Part shown: piece by piece, positions 1 through 8,604 of the stretch
Position numbering within the stretch: the stretch's first letter is position 1
Layout: every line of letters starts with the position of its first letter
Assembly (NCBI GenBank): GCA_022800315.1
Contig: JAAWQC010000021.1
Span: 1-43,490 of the forward strand
From: Clostridiales bacterium
GTDB taxonomy: Bacteria > Bacillota > Clostridia > Oscillospirales > Acutalibacteraceae
Direction of reading: 5' to 3'
DNA length: 43,490 bases
The notes under the pieces: generated by a model
What the model saw: only the letters and a program-made list of their open reading frames with translations
The model's database searches: none
What the model was told of the DNA's origin: nothing
Program-made: the position numbers and the translations under genes

Positions 1-46
1 CTGCAGCGGACAGGATCAGATTCTGCATCCCCATTTTACGTTTCAT
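1..46 (-). CDS. possible 5' end of a further minus-strand gene (partial)
   Basis: An ATG at 46-44 opens a frame that reads MKRKMGMQNLILSAA and leaves the window. It begins 8 bp after the stop of the 55-2214 gene. The basic start followed by hydrophobic residues would suit a signal peptide or membrane anchor, but I see no clear ribosome binding site and only 15 codons are visible. It could equally be a frame displaced by a frameshift at the end of the preceding gene. No function can be given. Confidence 0.3.
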   Translation of the reverse strand, partial: MKRKMGMQNLILSAA

Positions 47-54
47 GGATTCCG

Positions 55-2214
55 CTACATCTGCGTGGAGGGAATGGAGACTATGGAGCCGGTATTCCAC
101 CCATTTATCGCCTTAAAAATTTCCGGTTTATGATTGCCATTAATATTCACTGGTATGGAATCGGTTGCATAACCGGGATTTTGGGTAAAATTCAGCTTAT
201 AATCCTTTCCCGATACACACTTTTTTTCAAAATACCACTGCTGTCGATAATCATCGTCGTCCATGACCTCCACGGTGACACGGGGATTTCCTGTCACGCT
301 TTGCCCACTGGCGGCCACACTGAGGGCGAGACTCATATTCCGCTTGGGAGTGATACGATAATAGCCGTTACCTCTGGGAACAATATCCCACAGCTGTGCG
401 CTGTGTGTCATATAAACCCCATAATAATTCGTGCGGGAATCCTTGCCATACAGGTCCGCCTCCGTACCGGGGGAACAGTTTCCGCCTCCCCCCAGAACGG
501 CGTAGCGCCCGGTATCCTTCATGGATCGGATCAGGTAATACCCGCTGTCACCGGATATCTGCCAGCACAGCGCATCGTCGTAACCTAAAGAGTCCGTCTG
601 CGCCTTGGTCCCGTCCGCGGTCGAACTCCACGGCAGATCCAAATACTGACCGTTCTGCCGATTGCGAAGATAATACACACCATTATTCTCTATCTCGGGT
701 ACTCGCTTTATTGTCCTGTAACTGATAAACATCGCCGGCGATCTCGCGGCGTCCCCGTTCGACGATACGAGGGTATTGGTATCGTACGAAAAATGGGCAT
801 AGGACATCTTGATGCCCATGTTCTCATAGTCGTCCGAGTTGTGCCACAGGCGGGCCATGTTGGTTACCGAGAATATCATCTTGTCATAATAGCCGCTGCT
901 GTTCTTCGTGAGGGTGCCATATATGCCGCCCGTCCAATAGGCAGGTTCATTGTTCCGAGTAATGCCCCCATTGCTCCAGCTGCTGGTCACCATAGAGGCT
1001 ATCAGCTCCGGTCCGGTTGTCTGCCCGCTGCGATAGGTCAGCTGAATGGTGGCATCGGTAACATAACTGAAATACGATACCGCATCATAAAACCCATCGA
1101 AGCAGATAAAGCCACGGTAATCCCCCGATGTGGTTATGCCCACCCGGATGAAATCCGCATTGCCGTAGTTGGTGTTGGGGGCACCGCCGTAGGTATAGGC
1201 ATCCTTGATCGTGCTGTTGCTCGACGTCATGGTGGGGTCGATGATCACCGGATAGACGGTTTCGGGATGGTTCAGGTACTCCTCCGGCACCACCGCCGCG
1301 ATGGTATAGGTCCCGTCCCCCTCCTGTACGAGGTCGTACCAGCAGTCCTCGTTGAGATGACGAAAGCCGGAAGGGACCACCTCCTCCGGCACGCCGTCGG
1401 TGGAGGGGATATAGGAATCATAGGCGAACAGGCTGTTGTATTGGTAGACGACCCGATCCGGATCGTCGTTGCTCACCACCGTTACATAGCGGCGGTCGTC
1501 GGACAGCACCGGATGGTAACCGGCGGATCGGAAGGTGAATTCAAACCGGTTTTTCCCCACGTTTTCCCCGAGAACGATGTTTTCCTTGACGCCGCCTTCG
1601 GTGTTGATATACTCCAGCGTGGTACCAGGGCCGAAGGCGCCGGCATAGCGGACTGTGCCCGCCCCGTTTTCCTGCTGCTCTACCACGGCATTCTGCGCCG
1701 CCGGGGAGCCGTCCTCCCTGACCGACAGCTGGAACAGGCCGTCGACGCTGTAGCCCTGATATGCCGAAGCGGCGTATCGCACACGAAAGGCATTCGCCTC
1801 ATTCTCATAGACATACCCCGTAAAGAAAGAGCGGAAGCCGCCGGTTGATTTCAGCGATGTGTCACGGATCTCGCCGTCATCGTCGATATACTTCACCGGC
1901 GCGCCCAGGATCATCACCTTGCCCGTCCCGTCAACCGGGTCCACCACCTCCAGCGTATAAAGAGAGTTTTCCAGCGCCTCCCGGCTTTCGTACGTATCGG
2001 TTACCTTGATCAGCCGCCGGTCGTCCGTCTCAGCCGTCGTGCCGATCAGGCTGCGTATGTTCTCCGGGACCTCGGACAGGCGATAGTACACAGCGTCCTG
2101 CCCGCCGGTTGCCTCCTCCCCCTCCACGGGGTCGGCCGCCGCCAGCGATACGGGCGACAACATCAGTACGGCAGACAACAGCAATGCCATTCGTTTTTTC
2201 GCAGCACAGTGCAT
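55..2214 (-). CDS. secreted DNRLRE-like / ricin-lectin-domain protein (paralogue 1)
   Basis: A 719-residue secreted protein. I place the start at the ATG at 2214, not the upstream one at 2232, because AGGAGGAGG lies 6 bp before it. Residues 1-27 form a signal peptide (KKR, hydrophobic core, AAA|D). Residues about 30-300 are shared with the 2595-4646 paralogue (VPENIR, STGGFRS, GGVKENIVL motifs). Residues about 320-500 look like the DNRLRE/CBM96-type beta domain found in wall-associated Rhs/WapA-type proteins. Residues 510-663 match a ricin-type beta-trefoil lectin (GVYYLRN, QYLDL, CWQI, QQW). The 56-residue tail after QQWYFEKK is absent from the paralogue and has no recognised domain. A consensus promoter lies at 2285-2313. 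The likely role is extracellular carbohydrate or wall binding; the ligand is unknown. The domain calls are by eye. Confidence 0.8.
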   Translation of the reverse strand: MHCAAKKRMALLLSAVLMLSPVSLAAADPVEGEEATGGQDAVYYRLSEVPENIRSLIGTTAETDDRRLIKVTDTYESREALENSLYTLEVVDPVDGTGKVMILGAPVKYIDDDGEIRDTSLKSTGGFRSFFTGYVYENEANAFRVRYAASAYQGYSVDGLFQLSVREDGSPAAQNAVVEQQENGAGTVRYAGAFGPGTTLEYINTEGGVKENIVLGENVGKNRFEFTFRSAGYHPVLSDDRRYVTVVSNDDPDRVVYQYNSLFAYDSYIPSTDGVPEEVVPSGFRHLNEDCWYDLVQEGDGTYTIAAVVPEEYLNHPETVYPVIIDPTMTSSNSTIKDAYTYGGAPNTNYGNADFIRVGITTSGDYRGFICFDGFYDAVSYFSYVTDATIQLTYRSGQTTGPELIASMVTSSWSNGGITRNNEPAYWTGGIYGTLTKNSSGYYDKMIFSVTNMARLWHNSDDYENMGIKMSYAHFSYDTNTLVSSNGDAARSPAMFISYRTIKRVPEIENNGVYYLRNRQNGQYLDLPWSSTADGTKAQTDSLGYDDALCWQISGDSGYYLIRSMKDTGRYAVLGGGGNCSPGTEADLYGKDSRTNYYGVYMTHSAQLWDIVPRGNGYYRITPKRNMSLALSVAASGQSVTGNPRVTVEVMDDDDYRQQWYFEKKCVSGKDYKLNFTQNPGYATDSIPVNINGNHKPEIFKAINGWNTGSIVSIPSTQM

Positions 2215-2284
2215 GGGAATCCTCCTCCTCATTAACCCTCTTCTCTCAGCAGATTTGCCGCATGGTATTGAGACCTTTATTCAC

Positions 2285-2313
2285 ATTATATTCTCTTGCA
2301 ATTTTCTTGTCAA
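2285..2313 (-). promoter_or_regulatory. sigma-A promoter for the 55-2214 lectin gene
   Basis: On the minus strand TTGACA (2313-2308), a 17-bp spacer and TATAAT (2290-2285) match the consensus exactly. Transcription would start near 2278, giving a leader of about 64 nt. The rest of 2215-2508 is AT-rich with no convincing ORF. Confidence 0.75.
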
Positions 2314-2508
2314 TTACATTTTGTGTATATTATTCATTGGTTTTCGGATACATTTTGTACGTTCTATGCGTTATGTGGTTAACTCCATCATTTGAGGATA
2401 ACAACCAATTGTGCAGCGCTGCTTTCTGTGATTTGCAACCACATATATGGATCGGTAATGCAGGGTGGAATGCACCTTTTGGCATTGTCTATGGGTAAGT
2501 CGGGGACA

Positions 2509-2544
2509 AAAACCGCCGGACGGGGTTTCCCGTCCGGCGGTTTT
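2509..2544. terminator. bidirectional rho-independent terminator
   Basis: Sixteen-base arms (2509-2524 and 2529-2544) form a perfect GC-rich stem with A4 and T4 edges. On the minus strand it lies 50 bp after the stop of the 2595-4646 gene and separates the two lectin paralogues. Confidence 0.85.
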
Positions 2545-2594
2545 CATGCGGTTATTTCATTATAATTCGTGTAATTCTCCACCAGCACCGTGGT

Positions 2595-4646
2595 TTACGG
2601 CTTTCTCTCGAGAACCCATTGCTGAGCCGCAGCTTTGTCCCCTAATCCATAGGCCTTATCCATAATGACCTGTTTTCTTCCCGAGGCGGTTTTCACACTG
2701 TCGGAAACGGAAAGGCACATGGTCCGGTCTCTCTTGATATAAATGTTGTAATTGTTGCCATAGACACGTTCTAATCTCCAGAGCTGCGAGCTATGGGTAA
2801 AATAGACCCCGTAGAAATTGGTACGGGAATCCTTACCGTACAGGGATACCAGCGCGCCGGGGACGCAGTTGCTGCGTCCATCCAGCAGGACGGTGCGGCT
2901 GGAGGTTTTGGTGCTGGCGATCATGAGATATCCGCTGTCACAGGATATCTGCCAGCAATAGGGGTCCCAGCCGCCGCCCGGAGTAGTCTGCACCGTTGTG
3001 CCGTCGGCGGTGTTGTCAAACGTCGTATCCAGATATTCGCCCGAAACCGCGTTGCGTATGGAATAGACGCCGTAATTGACAAGACCGCTGGGCAGCTGCT
3101 GGAAGGTAGAATACCAGACTGACATCTTCGGCGCTCGGCTGGCATCCCCATTCGCAGATACCAATCCGTTGGTATCGTAGGTAGAAACCGCGTATTCCAT
3201 CCGCATACCCGCATTCTCATAGGTATCGGAGTTGTGCCACATACTGGCCATTTTGGTGACATCGAAATAGGTGTAATCATAAATGTTGCTGTTTGGTTTT
3301 CTTTCGATGTGTCCCACATCATCGTATGCAGAGGTATAGCCGGGTGAATTGTTATGGGTGATACTGGAATTGTACCACATATCCGTAACAAGACTGCCAT
3401 TGATGCGGCAGCCGGAGGTTTGCCCTTCGCGGTAGGTCAGGGTGATGGTGGCTTCCATAATATAACTGGTATACGGTACATGATTATAAAATCCATCAAA
3501 GCAGACATAGCCGATGTATTTACCCGAAGCAGTTTCCCCCACCCGGATAAAGTCCTCGTTGCTGTAAACGGCTGTGGGCGTGCCGGCATAGGTAAAGCTG
3601 TCGCTGATACTGCCGTTGGTTACGTCAAGTTCAGGGGTAAAATCGCCCATGCTGGGATCGATGGTCACGGGATAGACCACCTCGGGATGGTTCAGGTAAT
3701 CCTCCGGGACCACCGCTGTGACGGTATACGAACCGTCGCTATCCTGTGCCAGCTCGTAATAGCATTCTTCGTTGAGATGGCGAAAGGCGGACGGGCCGGC
3801 TTCGGATTCTCCGCCGGCTTCCTCCCCGGAGCCTTGATACGAATCATAGGCGTACAGGCTGCTGAACCGATAAATCACTTCCTGGGGATCCTGGTTGCTG
3901 ACGATCAGGACATACTGCTGATCCTCAGTCAGCACCGGATGATAATCAGCAGAACGGAAGGTGAAGTCAAAGCGGTTCTTTCCCACGTTCTCGCTGAGAA
4001 CGATGTTCTCTTTGACGCCGCCCTCGGTGTTGATGTACTCCACATAGGTGCCCGTGCCGAAGGCGTCCCCGTATTTGACGCTGCCGGCGCCGTTTTCCTG
4101 CTGCTCCACCACAGCGTTCTGCGCCGACCCGGTTCCGTCATCCTTCACCGACAGATGGAACTGATCGTCGATACTGTATCCCTGATAGGCGGAGGACGCA
4201 TACCGTACCGTAAAATCATTCGCCTGATTCTCATAAACATAGCCGGTGAACAGGGAACGGAAACCGCCCGTAGATTTCAGCGAGGTATCAATGAACCGGA
4301 TGTCCCCGTTGTCATCCAGATATTTCACCGGCGCGCCGAACATCAACACCTGCCCGGTACCTTCCACCGGATCGAACAGCTCCAGCGTATACAGCGAGCT
4401 GCGCAGCGTCTTTTCATCGTCGTACACGTTGGTTACCTTGATCAGACGTCCGTCGTCTTCTTTGGTGCCGGCCAGCTGGCGGATGTTCTCCGGCACCTGG
4501 GACAGGGCATAGTACGTTACCGGTTCCTTTTCCTCAAGAGGCTGAACCTCTTCCGCCGCGGCCGCCATCTGCAGGGGACTGAGAACCAGTGCCAGACTCA
4601 TGCCGAAAGTCAGAACCGATGCCCATAAACGTTTTCTCTTTTTCAA
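2595..4646 (-). CDS. secreted DNRLRE-like / ricin-lectin-domain protein (paralogue 2)
   Basis: A 683-residue paralogue of the 55-2214 protein, very similar over the first 500 residues. The start is TTG at 4646, supported by AGGAAG 8 bp upstream. The N-terminus has a signal peptide (KKRKR, hydrophobic run, AAAAEE). A DNRLRE-like beta region occupies roughly residues 335-510. The ricin-like trefoil starts near residue 523 (YGVYSIRN, EYLDT, CWQI) and ends at QQWVLERKP, the C-terminus. The two genes point the same way but are separated by a terminator, so they are probably transcribed independently. The tandem arrangement suggests a local duplication followed by divergence. The long leader region upstream contains a consensus promoter and two LexA-like palindromes. 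Surface or extracellular glycan binding is an inference from the domains. Confidence 0.8.
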   Translation of the reverse strand: MKKRKRLWASVLTFGMSLALVLSPLQMAAAAEEVQPLEEKEPVTYYALSQVPENIRQLAGTKEDDGRLIKVTNVYDDEKTLRSSLYTLELFDPVEGTGQVLMFGAPVKYLDDNGDIRFIDTSLKSTGGFRSLFTGYVYENQANDFTVRYASSAYQGYSIDDQFHLSVKDDGTGSAQNAVVEQQENGAGSVKYGDAFGTGTYVEYINTEGGVKENIVLSENVGKNRFDFTFRSADYHPVLTEDQQYVLIVSNQDPQEVIYRFSSLYAYDSYQGSGEEAGGESEAGPSAFRHLNEECYYELAQDSDGSYTVTAVVPEDYLNHPEVVYPVTIDPSMGDFTPELDVTNGSISDSFTYAGTPTAVYSNEDFIRVGETASGKYIGYVCFDGFYNHVPYTSYIMEATITLTYREGQTSGCRINGSLVTDMWYNSSITHNNSPGYTSAYDDVGHIERKPNSNIYDYTYFDVTKMASMWHNSDTYENAGMRMEYAVSTYDTNGLVSANGDASRAPKMSVWYSTFQQLPSGLVNYGVYSIRNAVSGEYLDTTFDNTADGTTVQTTPGGGWDPYCWQISCDSGYLMIASTKTSSRTVLLDGRSNCVPGALVSLYGKDSRTNFYGVYFTHSSQLWRLERVYGNNYNIYIKRDRTMCLSVSDSVKTASGRKQVIMDKAYGLGDKAAAQQWVLERKP

Positions 4647-4850
4647 ATGATAGACTTCCTTTCATTCTTAACTTTTTATCTATTGTTAACAGACAATGAA
4701 GGTAGTGTCTCTGCCCCCTTTACTTTTTTTCTCATACAGTGTGCTTAGTCTTCATCGGCTGATATTTTTTCACACTATAATTTCCTAAATTATAAGGCGT
4801 ATATCAATTTTCTTATTCACAATTCGAATTAAACCATATTTTATCGAATA

Positions 4851-4864
4851 AGAACATTTGTTCT
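4851..4864. promoter_or_regulatory. LexA-like palindrome, copy 1
   Basis: AGAACATTTGTTCT has the GAAC-N4-GTTC core of Gram-positive LexA/DinR boxes. It lies between the lectin gene start (4646) and the promoter at 4975-5003, so it would be inside the lectin leader. LexA binding is an inference. Confidence 0.5.
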
Positions 4865-4974
4865 TTTTCGAGGTAAAAAATATACATCAGAGATTTCCGA
4901 TGTATTGATAAGTTATAGTTTTAAAACGCTGTTTATATCAATATTAAGAGGTTTCCTTTCTTTTTCCGTAATTT

Positions 4975-5003
4975 ATTATAATTTACAGAGCGGAGAATGT
5001 CAA
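4975..5003 (-). promoter_or_regulatory. consensus sigma-A promoter facing the 2595-4646 gene
   Basis: TTGACA (5003-4998), a 17-bp spacer and TATAAT (4980-4975) on the minus strand. The expected start near 4968 would leave a leader of about 320 nt before the TTG at 4646. I see no reading frame with a good start in that leader. A LexA-like palindrome sits 8 bp upstream of the -35. Confidence 0.6.
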
Positions 5004-5010
5004 CAGAAAT

Positions 5011-5024
5011 AGAACATTTGTTCT
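5011..5024. promoter_or_regulatory. LexA-like palindrome, copy 2
   Basis: This 14-bp sequence is identical to 4851-4864, 160 bp away. Here it is embedded in a wider dyad: ACAGAAA at about 5003 and TTTCTGT ending at about 5033. It lies between the divergent promoters of the lectin gene and valS, so one bound regulator could affect both. Confidence 0.5.
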
Positions 5025-5051
5025 GTTTTCTGTTCTCTTGATAAATCGCCC

Positions 5052-5080
5052 TTGTACAAATACGTGCGATATGGTAATAT
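5052..5080 (+). promoter_or_regulatory. probable valS promoter
   Basis: TTGTAC (5052-5057), a 17-bp spacer and TAATAT (5075-5080). The expected start near 5087 leaves only about 30 nt of leader, too short for a T-box. Confidence 0.6.
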
Positions 5081-5118
5081 AAACGGTAATTATCACAAAA
5101 GCAACAGGAGTGAGGAAC

Positions 5119-7737
5119 ATGGCGGATCGAAAAGAGCTGGCCAAGGCATACGAACCGGGCGAGGTGGAGGACCGCATCTATCAGTACTGGCTTGAGGGCA
5201 ACTACTTTCACGCGGAGGTAAACCCCGATAAAAAGCCGTACACCATCGTCATCCCGCCCCCCAACGTTACCGGACAGCTCCACATGGGCCATGCCCTCGA
5301 TGAGACGCTGCAGGACATCCTGATCCGCTGGCGGCGTATGCAGGGCTACGAGGCCCTGTGGATTCCCGGCACCGATCACGCCGCCATCGCCACCGAGGCC
5401 AAGATCGTGGCCGCCATGGCGGAGGAAGGCGTGACGAAGGAGGACCTGGGCCGTGACGGCTTCATGGAACGGGCCTGGCGGTGGAAAGAGACTTACGCCG
5501 GCCGCATCCTGCAGCAGCTGAAAAAACTGGGCTCCTCCTGCGACTGGGAGCGGGAGCGCTTCACCATGGACGAAGGCTGCTCCCAGGCGGTGAACGAAGT
5601 TTTCGTCAAGCTGTATGAAAAAGGGCTCATCTACCGCGGCGAACGCATCATCAACTGGTGTCCTCACTGCCGCACCTCCATCTCCGACGCGGAGGTGGAA
5701 TTTGTGGAGAAGGACGCCGCCTTTTACCACCTGCGCTATCCGCTGGCGGATGGCAGCGGATATCTGAATCTGGCGACCACCCGACCCGAGACCCTGCTGG
5801 GCGACACCGCCGTGGCGGTGCACCCCGATGACGAGCGATACCGGGATTGTGTGGGCAAAAACGTGATCCTCCCGCTGGTGGGCCGTGAGATACCCGTGGT
5901 GGCGGACAGCTATGTGGAGATGGATTTCGGCACCGGCGTGGTGAAGATCACCCCTGCCCACGACCCCAACGACTTCGAGGTGGGCCTGCGCCACCATCTG
6001 CCCGTGATCACAGTCACCGACGAGGGCGGCGTCATGAACGATGAAGCTGGTCGATACGAGGGGTTGTCCCTGTCCGAATGCCGCAAGGCGATTGTCAAGG
6101 ACCTGGAGGACGGCGGCTTCCTGATCAAAATCGAACCGCTGCGCCACAACGTGGGCGAATGCTACCGCTGTCACACCGTGATCGAGCCGCGGGTGTCCAC
6201 CCAGTGGTTCGTAAAGATGGCGCCGCTGGCGGAGCCCGCTCTGGACGCGGTGAAAAACGGCGATACGAAGTTCGTACCCGAACGCTTTGAAAAGATATAC
6301 AACAACTGGATGGCAAACATTCGAGACTGGTGCATCTCCCGCCAGCTGTGGTGGGGCCACCGGATCCCGGCGTGGTACTGCGCCGACTGCGGCGAGGTCG
6401 CCGTTTCACGCGAGGCGCCGGCCGCCTGTTCGAAGTGCGGTTCCTCCCGCCTCCATCAGGACGAGGACACGCTGGATACCTGGTTCTCCTCCGCTCTGTG
6501 GCCCTTCTCCACCCTCGGCTGGCCCAATAAGACGCCGGAGCTGGACTATTTCTACCCGACCAGTACGCTGGTCACCGGCTACGATATCATCTTTTTCTGG
6601 GTGGCCCGCATGATCTTCTCAGGTCTCGAACACACGGGCGAGCCCCCCTTCAGCACCGTCTTCATCCACGGGCTGGTGCGGGACGCCCAGGGCCGTAAAA
6701 TGTCCAAGTCACTCGGCAACGGCATCGACCCGCTGGAGGTCATCGAAAAATACGGCGCCGACGCGCTCCGCTTCGCCCTGGTGACCGGCAACAGTCCCGG
6801 CAACGACATGCGCTTTACCGACGAAAAGGTGGAGTCCGCCCGCAACTTCGCCAATAAGCTGTGGAACGCCGCACGCTTTGTCCTCATGAACGTGGGCGAC
6901 CACGAGGTGCCCGCCGGCCTGCCCGCCGTACTGACCATGGAGGACAAGTGGATCGTCTCCCGCTTCAACTCGCTGACGGCCGCCGTCACCGAAAATCTGG
7001 AGAAATTTGAGCTGGGCGTGGCGCTGGCCAAGGTCTACGATTTCATTTGGGACAGCTACTGCGACTGGTATATCGAGCTGTGCAAATCCCGTCTGCAGGG
7101 CGAAAATGCCGGCACGGCCCGCCAGGTGCTGGTCACCGTCATGAACGGTATGTTGAAGCTGCTGCATCCCTTCATGCCCTTCGTCACCGAGGAAATCTGG
7201 CAGTCGATGCCTCACGGAGACGGCGCACTGGTCGTGGCCGACTGGCCCCGATACGATCCGTCCCTGTGCTTCCCCGCGGAAGAGAAGGAAATGGAACGGC
7301 TGATGGAGGCCATCCGCGCCATCCGCAACCGTCGGGCGGAGATGAACGTGCCCCCCTCCCGCAAGGCTCAGGTGTATGTGGAAACGGCCTATGCCGAGTG
7401 TTTCCGGAACGGCGCGCCTTTTATCGAACGGCTGGCCTCGGCCTCCGAGGTGCAGGTGGGCGAGCGGTTCGAGCTGGACAGTGCGGTGAGCATCGTCACC
7501 CCCGACGCCACCATTAAGATTCCCATGGCGGAACTGGTGGATTTGGCGGCGGAGAAAGCCCGCCTCCAGAAGGAGAAGGAGAACGTCCAGAAGCAGCTGG
7601 ACGGCGTGAACGCCCGGCTTTCCAACGAAGCCTTTACCTCCAAAGCCCCCGAACAGGTGGTGCAGACCGCGCGGAATAACGCCGCCCGGCTGGAGGAACA
7701 GCTGAGGCTGTTGGAGGAAAGTCTCAGACAACTATAA
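5119..7737 (+). CDS. valS: valine--tRNA ligase
   Basis: Class I aminoacyl-tRNA synthetase charging tRNA-Val in the cytoplasm. The ATG at 5119 is preceded by AGGAG at 8 bp; the GTG at 5110 lies inside the ribosome binding site. The 872-residue product has the HIGH signature (HMGH, residues 55-58) after PPPNVTGQL, an editing/CP1 region with [15 protein letters not shown], a [14 protein letters not shown] block, Cys pairs resembling a zinc ribbon (CADC and CSKC) and KMSKS at 527-531. It ends in an Arg/Lys/Glu-rich coiled-coil tRNA-binding arm (residues about 810-872). Length and motif order are normal for bacterial ValRS. It appears monocistronic, with its own short-leader promoter and a terminator. 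No folC follows it, as is common in other Firmicutes. Confidence 0.97.
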   Translation: MADRKELAKAYEPGEVEDRIYQYWLEGNYFHAEVNPDKKPYTIVIPPPNVTGQLHMGHALDETLQDILIRWRRMQGYEALWIPGTDHAAIATEAKIVAAMAEEGVTKEDLGRDGFMERAWRWKETYAGRILQQLKKLGSSCDWERERFTMDEGCSQAVNEVFVKLYEKGLIYRGERIINWCPHCRTSISDAEVEFVEKDAAFYHLRYPLADGSGYLNLATTRPETLLGDTAVAVHPDDERYRDCVGKNVILPLVGREIPVVADSYVEMDFGTGVVKITPAHDPNDFEVGLRHHLPVITVTDEGGVMNDEAGRYEGLSLSECRKAIVKDLEDGGFLIKIEPLRHNVGECYRCHTVIEPRVSTQWFVKMAPLAEPALDAVKNGDTKFVPERFEKIYNNWMANIRDWCISRQLWWGHRIPAWYCADCGEVAVSREAPAACSKCGSSRLHQDEDTLDTWFSSALWPFSTLGWPNKTPELDYFYPTSTLVTGYDIIFFWVARMIFSGLEHTGEPPFSTVFIHGLVRDAQGRKMSKSLGNGIDPLEVIEKYGADALRFALVTGNSPGNDMRFTDEKVESARNFANKLWNAARFVLMNVGDHEVPAGLPAVLTMEDKWIVSRFNSLTAAVTENLEKFELGVALAKVYDFIWDSYCDWYIELCKSRLQGENAGTARQVLVTVMNGMLKLLHPFMPFVTEEIWQSMPHGDGALVVADWPRYDPSLCFPAEEKEMERLMEAIRAIRNRRAEMNVPPSRKAQVYVETAYAECFRNGAPFIERLASASEVQVGERFELDSAVSIVTPDATIKIPMAELVDLAAEKARLQKEKENVQKQLDGVNARLSNEAFTSKAPEQVVQTARNNAARLEEQLRLLEESLRQL

Positions 7738-7747
7738 TACGATAGTG

Positions 7748-7786
7748 AAAAAGAGAGGAGCTACGGTAGGTAGTTCCTCTCTTTTT
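7748..7786 (+). terminator. valS terminator
   Basis: Sixteen-base arms (7748-7763, 7771-7786) with one G-T pair, starting with A5 and ending in T5, 10 bp after the valS stop. Confidence 0.85.
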
Positions 7787-8075
7787 CCTTTATCACTTGT
7801 TAGCCTAGCCATGTCGTCATTTCTACGAAGACAGCACGCAGACGTCAATATCCGGAACCTGCGATAATGGCGTAAGGGAGGGGCTGTCGTGGACGGAACG
7901 TCCACGGCTCCCCTACGAAGCCGACGAAGTCAGCTGCTAATGTCGTTCCATCATATTATCCCAGGCTTGGGATATCTCCACGCCGAAAAATATGTAAGCT
8001 TCTGGGATATATCCCACACATCGCTTCCCCCGTTCTGCCATAATAAAAGCAGAAAACAGAAAGTGAGTGTTGTTG
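7787..8075. other. intergenic region with hairpin and palindrome
   Basis: No gene is seen. At 7888-7906 a 7-bp perfect stem (CGTGGAC/GTCCACG) with a 5-nt loop is flanked by GGGG and CCCC that could extend it. At 8003-8016 there is a perfect 14-bp palindrome, TGGGATATATCCCA, about 60 bp before the next gene; it could be an operator. CTACGAAG occurs twice (near 7823 and 7913). No T-run follows the hairpin, so it is not an obvious terminator. Confidence 0.4.
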
Positions 8076-8387
8076 ATGCTGCTGTTGGAAAACTACCCCG
8101 TATTGCACGATCTGTACCGGGCGGAACAGGGCTGGATACAGATGCTGAACGAATCCGACCCCGCTTATCAGGACAGCGCCCGCCGACTGAACGAGGCGGA
8201 ATGCGCCGTCATGACCGGCAAAGCGGACGGGGACAACTGGTTTCTTCATCAGGACATGTCGGAATATCTCTCCGAATCCGATAAACAGTGTTCCTTCGCC
8301 GCCGGTTTCTGGCTGGGTATCGAACTGATGGGGGAATTAGAGGCGCTGGGCCGCACCGAAGGCTCCCCTTCCCCCGGTGAAGGCTGA
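8076..8387 (+). CDS. small helical protein, unknown function
   Basis: A 103-residue, mostly helical, acidic protein. I prefer the ATG at 8076, 8 bp after GTGAG, but GTG at 8067 or the TTGs between them are possible. The C-terminal part (FAAGFWLGIELMGELEALG) resembles the end of small Clostridia proteins of the DUF6809 type, where a helical hairpin ends in a conserved GF.LG...M motif; this is recalled, not tested. There is no signal peptide or membrane segment. It stands alone between two terminators. No function is proposed. Confidence 0.6.
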   Translation: MLLLENYPVLHDLYRAEQGWIQMLNESDPAYQDSARRLNEAECAVMTGKADGDNWFLHQDMSEYLSESDKQCSFAAGFWLGIELMGELEALGRTEGSPSPGEG

Positions 8388-8399
8388 CCTCTGACGTTT

Positions 8400-8438
8400 A
8401 AAAAGCACCCGCGTCTGTCAAGGCGCGGGTGCTTTTTT
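8400..8438 (+). terminator. rho-independent terminator
   Basis: Fourteen-base perfect arms (8400-8413, 8424-8437), A5 on the 5' side and T6 on the 3' side, 12 bp after the stop of the small helical protein gene. Confidence 0.85.
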
Positions 8439-8604
8439 CTGCACGGTCCATTCATGGCCTGTACGTGAAATATCATCGAAAATGGGGCGCTTTTACCCGC
8501 GTAATCCTTTTAAAAACGAGAATCGCCTGTAACCGCCCCGCCGCCGGTGCATACAGTGGTAAGGAGAACCGAGCGAAAAACTAGTGTAAAGGTGGTCTGA
8601 CGAT

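Noticed and set aside
793-1848. A 351-codon plus-strand frame opposite the first lectin gene
   Set aside because: It is a shadow of the lectin gene; the product has no recognisable domain and no start signal.
4983-5177. A 64-codon minus-strand frame in the valS upstream region, considered as an SOS-linked small toxin
   Set aside because: It overlaps the valS start, has no ribosome site, and its hydrophobic stretch arises from the AT-rich promoter DNA.
4933-6360. A 475-codon frame antisense to valS that continues into the upstream region
   Set aside because: It mirrors the ValRS frame, and its last codons run through the promoter region; no ribosome site.
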